Positions 19,035 to 27,423 are shown, numbered from the stretch's first letter. The stretch: DNA of 64,000 bases from Alphaproteobacteria bacterium PA4 (GCA_002256005.1 NKIQ01000018.1:1-64000); one strand, 5' to 3'. Translations and numbers: made by a program. Notes: generated by a model not told the origin, from the letters alone.

Positions 19035-19631
19035 GTGGAAATCATTCTGCTCGAACGCGTCGAAAAGCTCGGCATGATTGGCGACATCGTCAATGTGAAG
19101 CCCGGCTTTGCCCGCAACTTCCTGCTGCCGCGCGGCAAGGCGCTGCGCGCTTCGGAAGCCAACAAGAAGAAGTTCGAGGCCGATCGCGCCCGCATCGAGG
19201 CTGAAAATGCCAAGCGCCGCGACATCGCCCGGTCGGAAGCCAAGGATGTGGACGGCGCCAGCGTCACCATGATCCGCCAGGCTTCGCAGACCGGCCAGCT
19301 TTACGGTTCGGTCGCTGCCCGCGACCTCGCCGAAGTGCTGGTGGCTGGTGGCCACAAGGTCTCGAAGAACCAGATCGTCCTCGACAAGCCGATCAAGACG
19401 CTCGGCATCCATGACGTCAAGGTCGCGCTGCACCCGGAAGTGGTGGTGATGGTCAAGGTCAACATCGCCCGCTCGCCGGAAGAAGCCGAACTGCAGGCCA
19501 AGGGTGTGGACGTCACCGCCGACATGTTCGAGCGGGACGAAGCCGGCTTCACCGAAGCCTTCGACCCGGCTGCCGAACCCGGCACCCTGCCGGTCGACGA
19601 CGCCCCGGCCGCGGACGCCGCCGAAGCCTGA
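19035..19631 (+). CDS. rplI: 50S ribosomal protein L9
   Basis: L9 spans the side of the 50S subunit near the L1 stalk. The N-terminal domain ([28 protein letters not shown]) and the long connecting helix ([20 protein letters not shown]) are clear, and the C-terminal domain follows. The start is GTG with AAGGAG about eight bases upstream. At 198 residues it is longer than the ~150 of E. coli because of an acidic, alanine-rich C-terminal tail that is common in the group. A terminator follows directly. Confidence 0.96.
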   Translation: MEIILLERVEKLGMIGDIVNVKPGFARNFLLPRGKALRASEANKKKFEADRARIEAENAKRRDIARSEAKDVDGASVTMIRQASQTGQLYGSVAARDLAEVLVAGGHKVSKNQIVLDKPIKTLGIHDVKVALHPEVVVMVKVNIARSPEEAELQAKGVDVTADMFERDEAGFTEAFDPAAEPGTLPVDDAPAADAAEA

Positions 19632-19653
19632 GCCTTCAGGCAACGCCAACAGG

Positions 19654-19691
19654 AAGGGCCGCGCTGCACAAGCAGCGCGGCCCTTTTTTTT
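19654..19691 (+). terminator. Rho-independent terminator of rpsF-rpsR-rplI
   Basis: Perfect 14-bp stem (AAGGGCCGCGCTGC / GCAGCGCGGCCCTT) with ACAA tetraloop, running into eight T. It starts 23 bases after the rplI stop. Confidence 0.95.
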
Positions 19692-19812
19692 ACCGCCCCC
19701 CGCCGGGGGGAGGTCGAGAGACGGCGCAGCCGGCCCGGAAGAGGGTCGGCGCAGCACTCCTTCCCTCACAGAAGCGCTTGACCCCCGCGCAGCAACGCGC
19801 CACTCCCGCGCG

Positions 19813-20100
19813 ATGACTGACGCACCCGAAACCGCCCCCGAATCTGCCCCGGAAACCCCGGCGATCACCGACACGCCGCCCGATCGGCTGTCCGCCCAGC
19901 CCGGCAATGCGCATTATGACGCCGCCATTCTGGAACGCGGCGTCGGCATCGTCTTCAACGGTGTCGAGCGCACCAATGTCGATGAATATTGCGTCTCGGA
20001 AGGCTGGGTGAAGGTCGCCGCCGGCAACAGCCGCGACCGTTATGGCCGGCCGCTGACCATCAAGGTCAAGGGTACGGTAGAGCCCTACTTCAAGAGCTGA
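19813..20100 (+). CDS. DUF3297 family protein
   Basis: A 95-residue conserved protein of unknown function. After a threonine/proline/alanine-rich leader of about 23 residues it shows the family core: PDRLSAQPGNAHYDAAILERG, then IVFNGVERTNVDEYCVSEGW and a C-terminal KVKGTVEPYFKS. The start at 19813 is the first ATG after the terminator and repeat region; the frame runs upstream but those codons cover the L9 terminator. It stands alone between rplI and the toxin-antitoxin pair. Confidence 0.8.
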   Translation: MTDAPETAPESAPETPAITDTPPDRLSAQPGNAHYDAAILERGVGIVFNGVERTNVDEYCVSEGWVKVAAGNSRDRYGRPLTIKVKGTVEPYFKS

Positions 20101-20170
20101 GCAGGCCCTGCTTGTAGCGCCGGGCACTGCGCCCTATGTTGGTACCTGTCGCGATTGAAGGGTGCCTCTC

Positions 20171-20416
20171 ATGACCTATCATGCCAAGCTGGTGGCAGGC
20201 GGCAAGGTCGCCGTACCCGCGGCCTTGCGTCGTGAACTGGGTCTCAACACCGGTGATACGCTGGTTTTCACAGCGGAGGGTGATTCGATCCGGGTGCGTT
20301 CCTATGCGACCGTGATCCGCGACGTGCAGCGCCAGTTCCGCCACTATGTTCCGGCCGGCACCCCCGTTGTCGATGAATTCATTGCCGAGCGCCGGGCCGA
20401 AGCCGCGCGTGAGTGA
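20171..20416 (+). CDS. AbrB/MazE-type antitoxin
   Basis: The 81-residue protein carries a SpoVT-AbrB swapped-hairpin DNA-binding domain at the N-terminus (YHAKLVAGGKVAVPAALRRELGLNTGDTLVF) and a C-terminal tail expected to wrap the toxin. GAAGGG lies eight bases before the ATG. It overlaps the PIN-domain gene by 8 bases, the usual antitoxin-first VapBC layout. Such pairs bind their own promoter as a complex. Confidence 0.85.
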   Translation: MTYHAKLVAGGKVAVPAALRRELGLNTGDTLVFTAEGDSIRVRSYATVIRDVQRQFRHYVPAGTPVVDEFIAERRAEAARE

Positions 20417-20792
20417 TCTGGTCCTTGATGCCTCGGCATTGCTGGCGCTGTTCAACGATGAAACCGGGGCCGATGTCGTTGCCGCGCAATGCCACGGCGC
20501 CGCGATATCCGCGGTGAACTGGACGGAGGTGGTGACACGTCTGATCGATCTGGCCATTCCACCCGATATCGCCGCCGGCATGCTTGCCCAGCTGGAAATC
20601 GATGTCATCGACTTCGATCACGAACTGGCCAGCGATGCGGTTCGCCTGCGCGACGCGACGCGCAAGGCCGGCCTGTCACTGGGTGATCGCGCCTGTCTCG
20701 CGCTCGCCATGCGGATGCAGGCAGTGGTGCTGACGGCCGACCGTCCCTGGGCGACTCTGGCGCTGCCGGTCGACATCCGGTTGATTCGCTAG
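20409..20792 (+). CDS. PIN-domain toxin (VapC-type RNase)
   Basis: A 127-residue PIN-domain protein. The acidic metal-binding residues are in place: DASALLALF near the N-terminus, NWTEVV, LSLGDRACLALA and LTADRPWA. It is a predicted sequence-specific RNase neutralised by the upstream antitoxin. The start is GTG, overlapping the last codons of the antitoxin gene; no in-frame ATG gives the DASALL segment. The stop is 2 bases before rarA, so rarA may be read from the toxin-antitoxin transcript. Confidence 0.85.
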   Translation: MSDLVLDASALLALFNDETGADVVAAQCHGAAISAVNWTEVVTRLIDLAIPPDIAAGMLAQLEIDVIDFDHELASDAVRLRDATRKAGLSLGDRACLALAMRMQAVVLTADRPWATLALPVDIRLIR

Positions 20793-20794
20793 TC

Positions 20795-22123
20795 ATGGTC
20801 GATCTGTTCGGTTCCGCGTCCGCCGCCCCGCCGGCCACCAACCCGCCGCTTGCCGAACGCCTGCGCCCGCGTGCGCTCGCCGATGTCGTCGGCCAGGCGC
20901 ATCTGACCGGGCCGGAAGGCGCCATCGGCCGCATGGTCGCCGCCGGCAGCCTGTCCAGCCTCATCCTCTGGGGCCCGCCGGGTACCGGCAAGACCAGCAT
21001 TGCCCGGCTGCTTGCCGAAGCGGTGGGGCTGCGCTTCGTGGGCATTTCGGCGGTGTTTTCCGGCGTGGCCGAGCTGAAGAAGCTGTTTGCCGAGGCGCGC
21101 GACGCGGCGCGCGGCGATCTCGCCCATCCCGGCCAGAAGACCTTGCTGTTCGTCGATGAAATCCATCGCTTCAACCGCGCCCAGCAGGACGGGTTTCTGG
21201 GTGTCGTCGAGGATGGCACCGTCACGCTCGTCGGCGCCACCACCGAAAACCCCAGCTTCGAGCTCAACGCCGCCATCCTCAGCCGCGCCCAGGTGCTGAT
21301 CGTGCGGCGGCTGGAGGAGGCGGCGCTGGCCGAGCTGCTGGATCGCGCCGAAGCCAGCGAGGGCCGGCCGCTGCCGCTGACCGCCGATGCCCGCGCCGCG
21401 CTGATCGCGTCGGCCGATGGCGATGGCCGTTTCCTGCTCAACCAGGTCGAATCGCTGTTCGCGGTGAACCTTGCCGAACCGCTCGATCCGACGGCGCTGG
21501 CGGCGCTGCTGCATCGGCGAATGCCGGTCTATGACAAGGATCGCGAGGGGCATTACGGGCTGATCTCGGCGCTGCACAAGGCGCTGCGCGGCTCCGATCC
21601 CGATGCGGCGCTCTATTATCTCGAACGCATGCTGACGGCGGGGGAGGAGCCGCTCTACCTGCTGCGCCGGCTGGTGCGCTTTGCCAGCGAGGATATCGGG
21701 CTGGCGGATTCGAACGCGCTGGCGGTGACGCTGGCGGCCAAGGACGCCTATGACTTTCTGGGCAGCCCGGAAGGCGAGCTCGCCATCGTCCACGCCTGCC
21801 TCTATCTCGCCACCGCGCCCAAATCCAACGCCGCCTATGTCGCAGAGAAGGCCGCGAAAACTTCGGCCATTGCCACCGGTTCGCTGTCACCGCCGGCGCA
21901 CATCCTCAACGCGCCGACGCGGCTTATGCAGCAGCTCGGCTATGGCAAGGGCTATGCCTATGACCATGATGCCGAGGATGGCTTTTCCGGCGCGGATTAC
22001 TGGCCGGAGGGGATGGGCGCCGAGCGCTTCTACGTCCCCAGCCCGCGCGGGACCGAGGCGCGCATCGGCGAACGGCTGGCAGAATGGGCGCGGCGGCGGG
22101 CGGCAAAGCGGGGCGGCGGATGA
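20795..22123 (+). CDS. rarA: Replication-associated recombination protein A (RarA/MgsA AAA+ ATPase)
   Basis: RarA is a clamp-loader-like AAA+ ATPase that acts at stalled replication forks. The 442-residue protein has MVDLFG at the start, a short PLAERLRPRALADVVGQ lead, Walker A GPPGTGKT (60-67), Walker B LFVDEIHRF, sensor 1 GATTENPSFE, and the C-terminal tetramerisation part with YYLERMLTAGEEPLYLLRRL. Everything needed for ATPase function is present. Its TGA overlaps the next ATG by 4 bases. Confidence 0.95.
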   Translation: MVDLFGSASAAPPATNPPLAERLRPRALADVVGQAHLTGPEGAIGRMVAAGSLSSLILWGPPGTGKTSIARLLAEAVGLRFVGISAVFSGVAELKKLFAEARDAARGDLAHPGQKTLLFVDEIHRFNRAQQDGFLGVVEDGTVTLVGATTENPSFELNAAILSRAQVLIVRRLEEAALAELLDRAEASEGRPLPLTADARAALIASADGDGRFLLNQVESLFAVNLAEPLDPTALAALLHRRMPVYDKDREGHYGLISALHKALRGSDPDAALYYLERMLTAGEEPLYLLRRLVRFASEDIGLADSNALAVTLAAKDAYDFLGSPEGELAIVHACLYLATAPKSNAAYVAEKAAKTSAIATGSLSPPAHILNAPTRLMQQLGYGKGYAYDHDAEDGFSGADYWPEGMGAERFYVPSPRGTEARIGERLAEWARRRAAKRGGG

Positions 22124-22461
22124 CCTGGGAGGAGATCAGCGCGCTGGCGCTGGCCCTGCCGGGCGCGACACCGGGCACCAGCTATGGCCGAGATGCGGTG
22201 CTGGTGCGCGGCAAGATGTTCGTCGCTTGTGGCGGTGCGGACGATCATTGCGTGCTGCGCGCCACGCTCGACGAGATCGACGTGCTGATCGCCACCGACC
22301 CGGACTGTTTCTATCAGACGCCGCATTATGTCGGCTGGCCGGCGGTGCTGGTGCGCTATGCCAGCGCCGATCCGGGCCGCATCGCCGTGCTGCTGGAGCG
22401 CGCCTGGGCCGGGCGCGCGTCGAGGGTGCAGCTGGCGGCGCGGCAGCGCGAGCGCGAATGA
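22120..22461 (+). CDS. MmcQ/YjbR family DNA-binding-like protein
   Basis: A 113-residue protein with the YjbR layout: MTWEEISALALALPGATPGTSYG at the start, KMFVACGG, then DPDCFYQTPHYVGWPAVLVRY. The fold resembles a double-stranded-DNA-binding domain but the function is unknown. It overlaps rarA by 4 bases, and a palindromic repeat begins right at its stop codon. Confidence 0.82.
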   Translation: MTWEEISALALALPGATPGTSYGRDAVLVRGKMFVACGGADDHCVLRATLDEIDVLIATDPDCFYQTPHYVGWPAVLVRYASADPGRIAVLLERAWAGRASRVQLAARQRERE

Positions 22462-22572
22462 CTCCCCTCCCGTTTGCGGAAGGAGCCGGGGGTGGGGAGT
22501 CCCGCGCCTCCAGGACGGATTTGGCGGTGAGCGACTCGCCCACCCCCAGCCCCTCCCGCAAGCGGGAGGAGA
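22462..22572. repeat. Palindromic intergenic repeat: two ~40-bp arms in inverted orientation
   Basis: The left arm (about 22462-22501) and right arm (about 22532-22572) match as imperfect inverted repeats at roughly 34 of 40 positions with one indel. Each arm itself contains a small palindrome of the type CTCCCG-nTTG-CGGGAG followed by a GGGGGTGGG tract. A 30-base unique spacer separates them. This is a REP/BIME-like element. Its right arm overlaps the N-terminus of the following gene. Confidence 0.85.
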
Positions 22573-23387
22573 GATCGTTCACCCGTTTCATCGGCATCGA
22601 CTGGTCGGGCGCCGTCGGCAGTCGGCATCCATCGGTGCAGGTGGCCGTCTGCGAGGCGGGCAGCGATGCACCCCATCTGATTCTGCCGCCAGCGGGCGTA
22701 TGGTCGCGCTGCGCGGTGCTCGATTGGCTCGACAGCCTGTCGGGCGAAGTCCTCGTCGGCATGGACGCCGGCTTTGGTTTTGCTGCCGTGCCGCCGTTCA
22801 CCAGCCCGGCGCGCGATCTCTGGGCCGAGATCGATGCGGTGGCCGCGGCCGATGCCGATCTCGGCGGCCACAGCTTCATCGCGCATCGCCGCGACAGCTT
22901 CTGGCTCGGTGCTGCCGACGGTCCGCGTCATCTGCGCGCGCATCTGCGCGTTACCGAACAGGTCTATGCGGCGTCGAGGCTGGGCGTGCCGACCTCGAAT
23001 TTCGTGCTGCTCGGCGCCTCCCAGGTCGGCAAGGCGACGCTATCAGCCATGCGCCTGCTGCACCGCCTGCAATGGCCGGTGTGGCCGTTCGATCCGCTGC
23101 CCGCGCAGGGCCCGGTCATCCTCGAAATCTATGCCCAGGCCTTCGCGCGGCTCGGCGGCGTGCGCGGGAAAGTGCGCAATCGCGCCGCGCTCGATGGCGT
23201 GCTGGCGGCGCACGGCAGCATCGCCATGCCGCCGGGCTTTCCCGAGCGTTTCCCTGATCATGTCGGTGATGCGCTGGTCACCGCCGCCGGCCTGCGCGCC
23301 ATTGCCCACCAGCCGCACTGGTGGCAGCCGGCGGCGCTGACCCCGGCGCTGGCGATCACCGAAGGCTGGACTTTCGGCGTGGTCTGA
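22527..23387 (+). CDS. DUF429-like protein, predicted RNase H-type fold
   Basis: A protein of about 286 residues whose core starts RFIGIDWSGAVGSRHPSVQV, then VLVGMDAGFGFAAVP, an ILEIYAQAFARLGG segment and GDALVTAAGLRAIA. Acidic residues after beta-strands suggest a DUF429-like RNase H fold; I am not certain of the family. There is no ATG before the core. The best start is the GTG at 22527, which places residues 2-16 (SDSPTPSPSRKREER) in the right arm of the palindromic repeat. A TTG at 22521 is an alternative. It lies between YjbR and DUF3291 genes. Confidence 0.65.
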   Translation: MSDSPTPSPSRKREERSFTRFIGIDWSGAVGSRHPSVQVAVCEAGSDAPHLILPPAGVWSRCAVLDWLDSLSGEVLVGMDAGFGFAAVPPFTSPARDLWAEIDAVAAADADLGGHSFIAHRRDSFWLGAADGPRHLRAHLRVTEQVYAASRLGVPTSNFVLLGASQVGKATLSAMRLLHRLQWPVWPFDPLPAQGPVILEIYAQAFARLGGVRGKVRNRAALDGVLAAHGSIAMPPGFPERFPDHVGDALVTAAGLRAIAHQPHWWQPAALTPALAITEGWTFGVV

Positions 23388-23408
23388 ATCCCGATAACGT
23401 CGCAGATC

Positions 23409-23876
23409 ATGGTCCATATCGCCCATCTCAACATCGCCCGCATGATCGATGACGCCGACAGCGTCACCATGGCGCCGTTCATGGCGCAGCTTGCCACCAT
23501 CAACGCCATTGCCGATGCCTATCCCGGCTTTGTCTGGCGCCTGCAGGACGAGGCCGGCGATGCCACCGCCATCCAGCCGACCGCCGACGCGCGCCTGCTC
23601 ATCAACCTGTCGGTGTGGGAAAGCGTCGATACGCTGGCCGCCTTCACCTATCGCACCGGCCATGCCGGGGTGATGGCGCAAAAGGGCCAATGGTTTGAAC
23701 CGCACAGGAACGCCCAGGTCGTGCTCTGGCCGGTGGCGCCCGGTCATATCCCGACCATCGACGAGGCGTTCGCCCGCCTGTGGCACTATGATCGCTATGG
23801 CCCGACGCGCCATGCCTTCGGCTTTCGCGACCGCGCACTGGTCGCCGATTTGGAGAAAGTCGCCGCATCGGGCTAA
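23409..23876 (+). CDS. DUF3291 family protein
   Basis: A 155-residue protein matching the DUF3291 pattern: an N-terminal HIAHLNIARM strand, MAQLATINAIADAYPGFVWRL, LSVWESVDTLAAFTYRTGHAGVM, then GQWFEPH and HVPTIDEA-like IPTIDEAFARLWHYDRYGPTRHAF. The fold is probably a dimeric alpha/beta barrel like antibiotic-synthesis monooxygenases. Function unknown. It follows the DUF429-like gene by 21 bases and precedes crcB by 9. Confidence 0.82.
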   Translation: MVHIAHLNIARMIDDADSVTMAPFMAQLATINAIADAYPGFVWRLQDEAGDATAIQPTADARLLINLSVWESVDTLAAFTYRTGHAGVMAQKGQWFEPHRNAQVVLWPVAPGHIPTIDEAFARLWHYDRYGPTRHAFGFRDRALVADLEKVAASG

Positions 23877-23885
23877 AGAGCGGCG

Positions 23886-24275
23886 ATGCCCGCGCTATCG
23901 ACCATTCCGCCGATCCTGCTTGTCGCTTTTGGCGGTAGCGTCGGGGCCGTGCTGCGCTATCTCGTCGGGCAATGGACCTTGGCCAATTTCGGTCCGGGCT
24001 TTCCGTTCGGCACCTGGGCCGTCAACATCGCCGGTGGCCTCGCCATGGGGCTGCTCGTCGGCTGGCTGGCGCAGCGCGATGCCGATGGCGAGGCGCTGCG
24101 CCTGCTGCTCGGCGTCGGCGTGCTCGGCGGCTTCACCACCTTTTCGGCGTTCAGCCTGGAAGTCTTCACCATGATTGTTCGCGGCGACACCGGCCTCGCT
24201 GGCGCCTATGCCCTTTCCTCCGTCGCCGGCGCTGTGCTCGCCGTGATGACCGGCGTCTGGCTGGCGCGCGCCTGA
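23886..24275 (+). CDS. crcB: Fluoride efflux channel CrcB
   Basis: The 129-residue membrane protein has four hydrophobic helices and the Fluc hallmarks GGSVGAVLRYLV, GTWAVNIAGG and GGFTTFSAFSLE. Two copies form a dual-topology dimer that lets fluoride leak out of the cytoplasm. The 9-base gap in front leaves no room for a fluoride riboswitch. The stop overlaps the ATG of the pseudouridine synthase gene (TGATG). Confidence 0.94.
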   Translation: MPALSTIPPILLVAFGGSVGAVLRYLVGQWTLANFGPGFPFGTWAVNIAGGLAMGLLVGWLAQRDADGEALRLLLGVGVLGGFTTFSAFSLEVFTMIVRGDTGLAGAYALSSVAGAVLAVMTGVWLARA

Positions 24276-25345
24276 TGCCCACCATCACCATCGCCGATGA
24301 TGACGACGGCATCCGGCTCGATCGCTGGTTCCACCGCCATGCGCCGGATACCAGCTTCAACATCGTTTCGCGCTGGGCGCGCACCGGTGCCATCCGGCTC
24401 GACGGCGCCAAGGCGGCGCCGGGCGACCGTATCGCCGCCGGCCAGACGCTGCTGTATCCCGACAACCTCCCCGAACCGTCCGCCGCCACCCGCGCCCGGG
24501 CCGAGGTCGAATATCGCGAGCCGCTCAGCGATGCGCAGATCGAATATATCCGCGGCATGATCATCCATAAGGATGCCCATGCCATCGTCATCAACAAGCC
24601 GCCGGGCCTCGCCACCCAGGGCGGCACTGGCGTCACCACCCATGTCGATGGCCTGCTCGATGCCTTGCAGTTCGACGCGGCGACCCGCCCGCGCCTCGTC
24701 CATCGGCTCGACAAGGACACGTCGGGCGTGCTGCTGCTCGCCCGCACGGCGCGGGCCGCTGCCTTTTATTCCAAGGCCTTTGCCGGCCGCGATGCTCGCA
24801 AGACATATTGGGCGCTGACCATCGGCGTGCCCAAGATTGCGGCCGGCGAGATCGATGCGCCGCTGTCGAAACAGCCCGGCACCGGCGGCGAGAAGATGCA
24901 TGTCGATACCGAAGGCGGCCTGAAGTCGAAGACTCGCTACCGTGTGCTCGATCGCGCCGCCGATCGCGCCGCCTGGGTGGAATTCCAGCCGCTGACTGGC
25001 CGCACCCACCAGATCCGCGTGCATGCCGCCGCCATCGGCCATGCCATCGTCGGTGACGGCAAATATGGCGGCAAGGACGCGTTCCTGACCGGCGGCATCA
25101 GCCGCAAGCTGCACCTGCACGCCCGTCGCCTGGTCATCGACAGCCCGGACGGCGGCCGCATCGACATAAGCGCCGATCCGCCCGGCCATATCGCCGAAAG
25201 CTTCAACCTGCTCGGCTTCGATCCTGACAAGGGTGTGCCGCTGGTCGAAAGCCCACGCAGCGCGACGCCCAAGCCGAAATCGCGCCGGCTGTCATCGGCG
25301 ACGAGCGGGAACCGGCGTGGGGAGCGGCGCTCGCGCGGGTCGTGA
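24275..25345 (+). CDS. RluC/RluD-family 23S rRNA pseudouridine synthase
   Basis: The 356-residue protein combines an N-terminal S4 RNA-binding domain (IRLDRWFHRHAPDTSFN) with the RluA-type catalytic domain: IVINKPPGLATQGG, the catalytic aspartate in HRLDKDTSGVLLLAR and LTGRTHQIRVHAA. It isomerises specific uridines, probably in 23S rRNA helix 35 or 90; RluC-type is my preferred reading. The C-terminus carries a ~40-residue basic tail rich in S, R and K. Coupled to crcB by TGATG. Confidence 0.9.
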   Translation: MPTITIADDDDGIRLDRWFHRHAPDTSFNIVSRWARTGAIRLDGAKAAPGDRIAAGQTLLYPDNLPEPSAATRARAEVEYREPLSDAQIEYIRGMIIHKDAHAIVINKPPGLATQGGTGVTTHVDGLLDALQFDAATRPRLVHRLDKDTSGVLLLARTARAAAFYSKAFAGRDARKTYWALTIGVPKIAAGEIDAPLSKQPGTGGEKMHVDTEGGLKSKTRYRVLDRAADRAAWVEFQPLTGRTHQIRVHAAAIGHAIVGDGKYGGKDAFLTGGISRKLHLHARRLVIDSPDGGRIDISADPPGHIAESFNLLGFDPDKGVPLVESPRSATPKPKSRRLSSATSGNRRGERRSRGS

Positions 25346-25440
25346 TCGCGCCGCCCGGCTGGCGATTCTGCCGGGCTGGCGCGGCAACCGGCGGCAGTGC
25401 ATGATGGCGAATCGAACCACGCCGTGATCGAGGAGCCCCG

Positions 25441-25884
25441 ATGGCCCGCGCCGATTTCCGATTTTCCTTCCCGCACCGGGTGCGCTTTGCCGAGGTCGAC
25501 GCCCAGGCGGTGGTGTTCAATCCGCGCTACCTCGAATATTTCGATATCGGCCTTGTCGAATATTGGCGGGCGGCCGGGCTCTATTCCGGCCCCGGTCTCG
25601 CCGGCGGGCCGGAGGCGCATGTGGTGAAGGCCGTCGTCGAATATCGCGCGCCGATCCTGCTCGATGAACTGGTCGCCATCTGCGTGCGTTGCAGCCGTAT
25701 CGGCACCACGTCGATGACCGTGCAGTTCGAGATCCATGGCGAAAGCGGCGAGGACCTGCGCGCCACCGGGGAAGAGGTGCATGTCGTCGTCGCCGAGGCG
25801 CGGGGCCGGCCGGCGCCGGTACCGGCCGATGTCATCGCCAAGTTCGAGGCCTATGAAGGCCGCAATCTGAGGATTCCCGCATGA
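25441..25884 (+). CDS. Acyl-CoA thioesterase, hot-dog fold (4HBT/YbgC-like)
   Basis: A 147-residue single hot-dog domain. The segment RVRFAEVDAQAVVFNPRYLEYFD places the catalytic aspartate (EVDAQ) and the following helix exactly as in 4-hydroxybenzoyl-CoA and YbgC-type thioesterases. It should hydrolyse a small or aromatic acyl-CoA; the substrate is unknown. GGAG lies before the ATG. ATGA overlap with the VOC gene suggests an operon of thioesterase with glyoxalases. Confidence 0.85.
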   Translation: MARADFRFSFPHRVRFAEVDAQAVVFNPRYLEYFDIGLVEYWRAAGLYSGPGLAGGPEAHVVKAVVEYRAPILLDELVAICVRCSRIGTTSMTVQFEIHGESGEDLRATGEEVHVVVAEARGRPAPVPADVIAKFEAYEGRNLRIPA

Positions 25885-26297
25885 AATATCTGCACACCAT
25901 GATCCGCGTGTCCGACGTGACGGAAACGCTGAAATTCTTCGACCTGCTGGGGCTGAAGGAGCTGCGCCGCTTCGACAATGACGCCGGCCGCTTCACGCTG
26001 ATCTTCCTCGCGGCGCCGGGCGACGAGAGCGCCCAGGTCGAGCTGACCCACAATTGGGACGAGAGCGGCTATACCGGCGGCCGCAATTTCGGCCATCTCG
26101 CCTATGCCGTCGACGATATCCACGCCGCCTGCCAGCGGCTGATGGATGGCGGCGTCACCATCAACCGGCCGCCGCGCGATGGCCGCATGGCGTTCGTGCG
26201 CTCGCCCGATGGTATTTCGGTGGAGCTGTTGCAGGCCGGCCCGGCGCTGACGCCGGCCGAGCCCTGGGTTTCGATGCCCAACACCGGAGCCTGGTGA
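25881..26297 (+). CDS. gloA: Lactoylglutathione lyase (glyoxalase I, VOC family)
   Basis: The 138-residue protein shows the glyoxalase I pattern MKYLHTMIRVSDVTETLKFF...LGL, with the metal ligands recognisable as H5, E in QVELTHNW, H in FGHLAYAVDDI and E in ISVELLQ. It converts the methylglyoxal-glutathione adduct to lactoylglutathione. The next gene encodes glyoxalase II and overlaps it (TGATG), which strengthens the assignment over other VOC proteins. Confidence 0.88.
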   Translation: MKYLHTMIRVSDVTETLKFFDLLGLKELRRFDNDAGRFTLIFLAAPGDESAQVELTHNWDESGYTGGRNFGHLAYAVDDIHAACQRLMDGGVTINRPPRDGRMAFVRSPDGISVELLQAGPALTPAEPWVSMPNTGAW

Positions 26298-27025
26298 TGC
26301 TGGAGGTCGTCCGCATCCCGGTGCTGAGCGACAATTATGTCTGGCTGGCGCATGATGCCGCCAGTGGCGAGACGGCGGTGATCGATCCCGCCGTGGCGGA
26401 GCCGGTGCTGGCGGCGGCAGAGGCGCGTGGCTGGCGCATCGGCCAGATCCTCAACACGCATTGGCACCCCGATCATGTCGGCGGCAATCTGGCGATTGTT
26501 GCTGCCACCGGCGCGAAGGTCACCGGCCCGGCGGGGGAGGCGGCACGGATTCCCGGCCTCGATCGGTCGGTGGATGATGGCGATACGGTCGCCATCGGGG
26601 CGAACATCGGCCGGGTGCTGAATGTCGCCGGCCATACCGCCGGGCACATCGCCTATGCGTTCGATGATGCCGGCGTGCTGTTCCCCGGCGATACGCTGTT
26701 TGCGCTCGGCTGTGGCCGGCTGTTCGAAGGCACGCCGGACCAGATGCACGACGCGCTTGCCCGGCTGATGGCGCTGCCCGATGCGACGCAGGTCTATTGC
26801 GCCCATGAATATACCCAATCGAACGCGCGCTTCGCGGTGACAGTGGAGCCGGACAATGCCGACCTGCTGGCGCGCGTCATTGCCATCGATGTGGCGCGGG
26901 CGGCGGGGCAGGCGACCGTGCCCTTCACCATCGGCGAGGAACGTGCCACCAATCCGTTCGTGCGCGCCGGCAGCGTCGCGGAATTCGCCCGCCGCCGCGC
27001 CGCCAAGGACAATTTCCGGGGCTGA
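26297..27025 (+). CDS. gloB: Hydroxyacylglutathione hydrolase (glyoxalase II)
   Basis: A 242-residue metallo-beta-lactamase-fold enzyme with the binuclear metal motif NTHWHPDHVGGN, AGHTAGHI, FPGDTLFALGCGRLFEGT and YCAHEYTQSN. The C-terminal HAGH domain ends ERATNPFVR...KDNFRG. It hydrolyses lactoylglutathione to lactate and glutathione. Coupled by TGATG to gloA, giving a complete methylglyoxal detoxification pair. Confidence 0.95.
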   Translation: MLEVVRIPVLSDNYVWLAHDAASGETAVIDPAVAEPVLAAAEARGWRIGQILNTHWHPDHVGGNLAIVAATGAKVTGPAGEAARIPGLDRSVDDGDTVAIGANIGRVLNVAGHTAGHIAYAFDDAGVLFPGDTLFALGCGRLFEGTPDQMHDALARLMALPDATQVYCAHEYTQSNARFAVTVEPDNADLLARVIAIDVARAAGQATVPFTIGEERATNPFVRAGSVAEFARRRAAKDNFRG

Positions 27026-27033
27026 AAGGGAGA

Positions 27034-27423
27034 ATGACGATGCTGCGCCAAATCCTGCCACCGCTGATCCTGCTGCTGCTGCTCGCCGCTCCGGCGCTGG
27101 CTGCCGAGCCGCCGCCCGCCACGTCTCCGACGGCAACGCCTGCCGCAACCAGTGTCTGTCTCGACAATCGCGACATCCGCAGCAAGGTGGTTTCGGCCGA
27201 AAACGGCTATTACGCCCGCACCAGCAAGGGCTGGTGGCGCAACACCGGCGCGGCCTGCCCGGCCTATGGCGACAATCGCGTGCTGATCACGCGCAGCAAC
27301 ATCAACCGGCAGTGCCGCGGCGACATGGTCGAGGTCTACGACAATTTCAGCCGCATCAGCTATGGCAGCTGCGTGCTGGGCAGCTGGGAACGCATCGCAG
27401 GCGATCCGCCCAAGGCGAAGTGA
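27034..27423 (+). CDS. Small secreted cysteine-containing protein (DUF6491-like)
   Basis: A 129-residue protein with a signal peptide ending at PALAAEPP, a Pro/Thr/Ala linker, and a compact C-terminal domain of about 85 residues with four cysteines (in SVCLDNRDIRS, AACPAYGDN, NRQCRGDMV and YGSCVLGSW). The CxxxRDIRS, RxNINRxCxGD and SCxLGxWE pattern resembles DUF6491 proteins, a weak assignment. It lies 8 bases after gloB and before a terminator. Periplasmic location is likely. Confidence 0.7.
   Translation: MTMLRQILPPLILLLLLAAPALAAEPPPATSPTATPAATSVCLDNRDIRSKVVSAENGYYARTSKGWWRNTGAACPAYGDNRVLITRSNINRQCRGDMVEVYDNFSRISYGSCVLGSWERIAGDPPKAK

Noticed and set aside
23877-23885. Fluoride riboswitch before crcB
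   Set aside because: The gap is only 9 bases and the preceding gene is coding to its stop.
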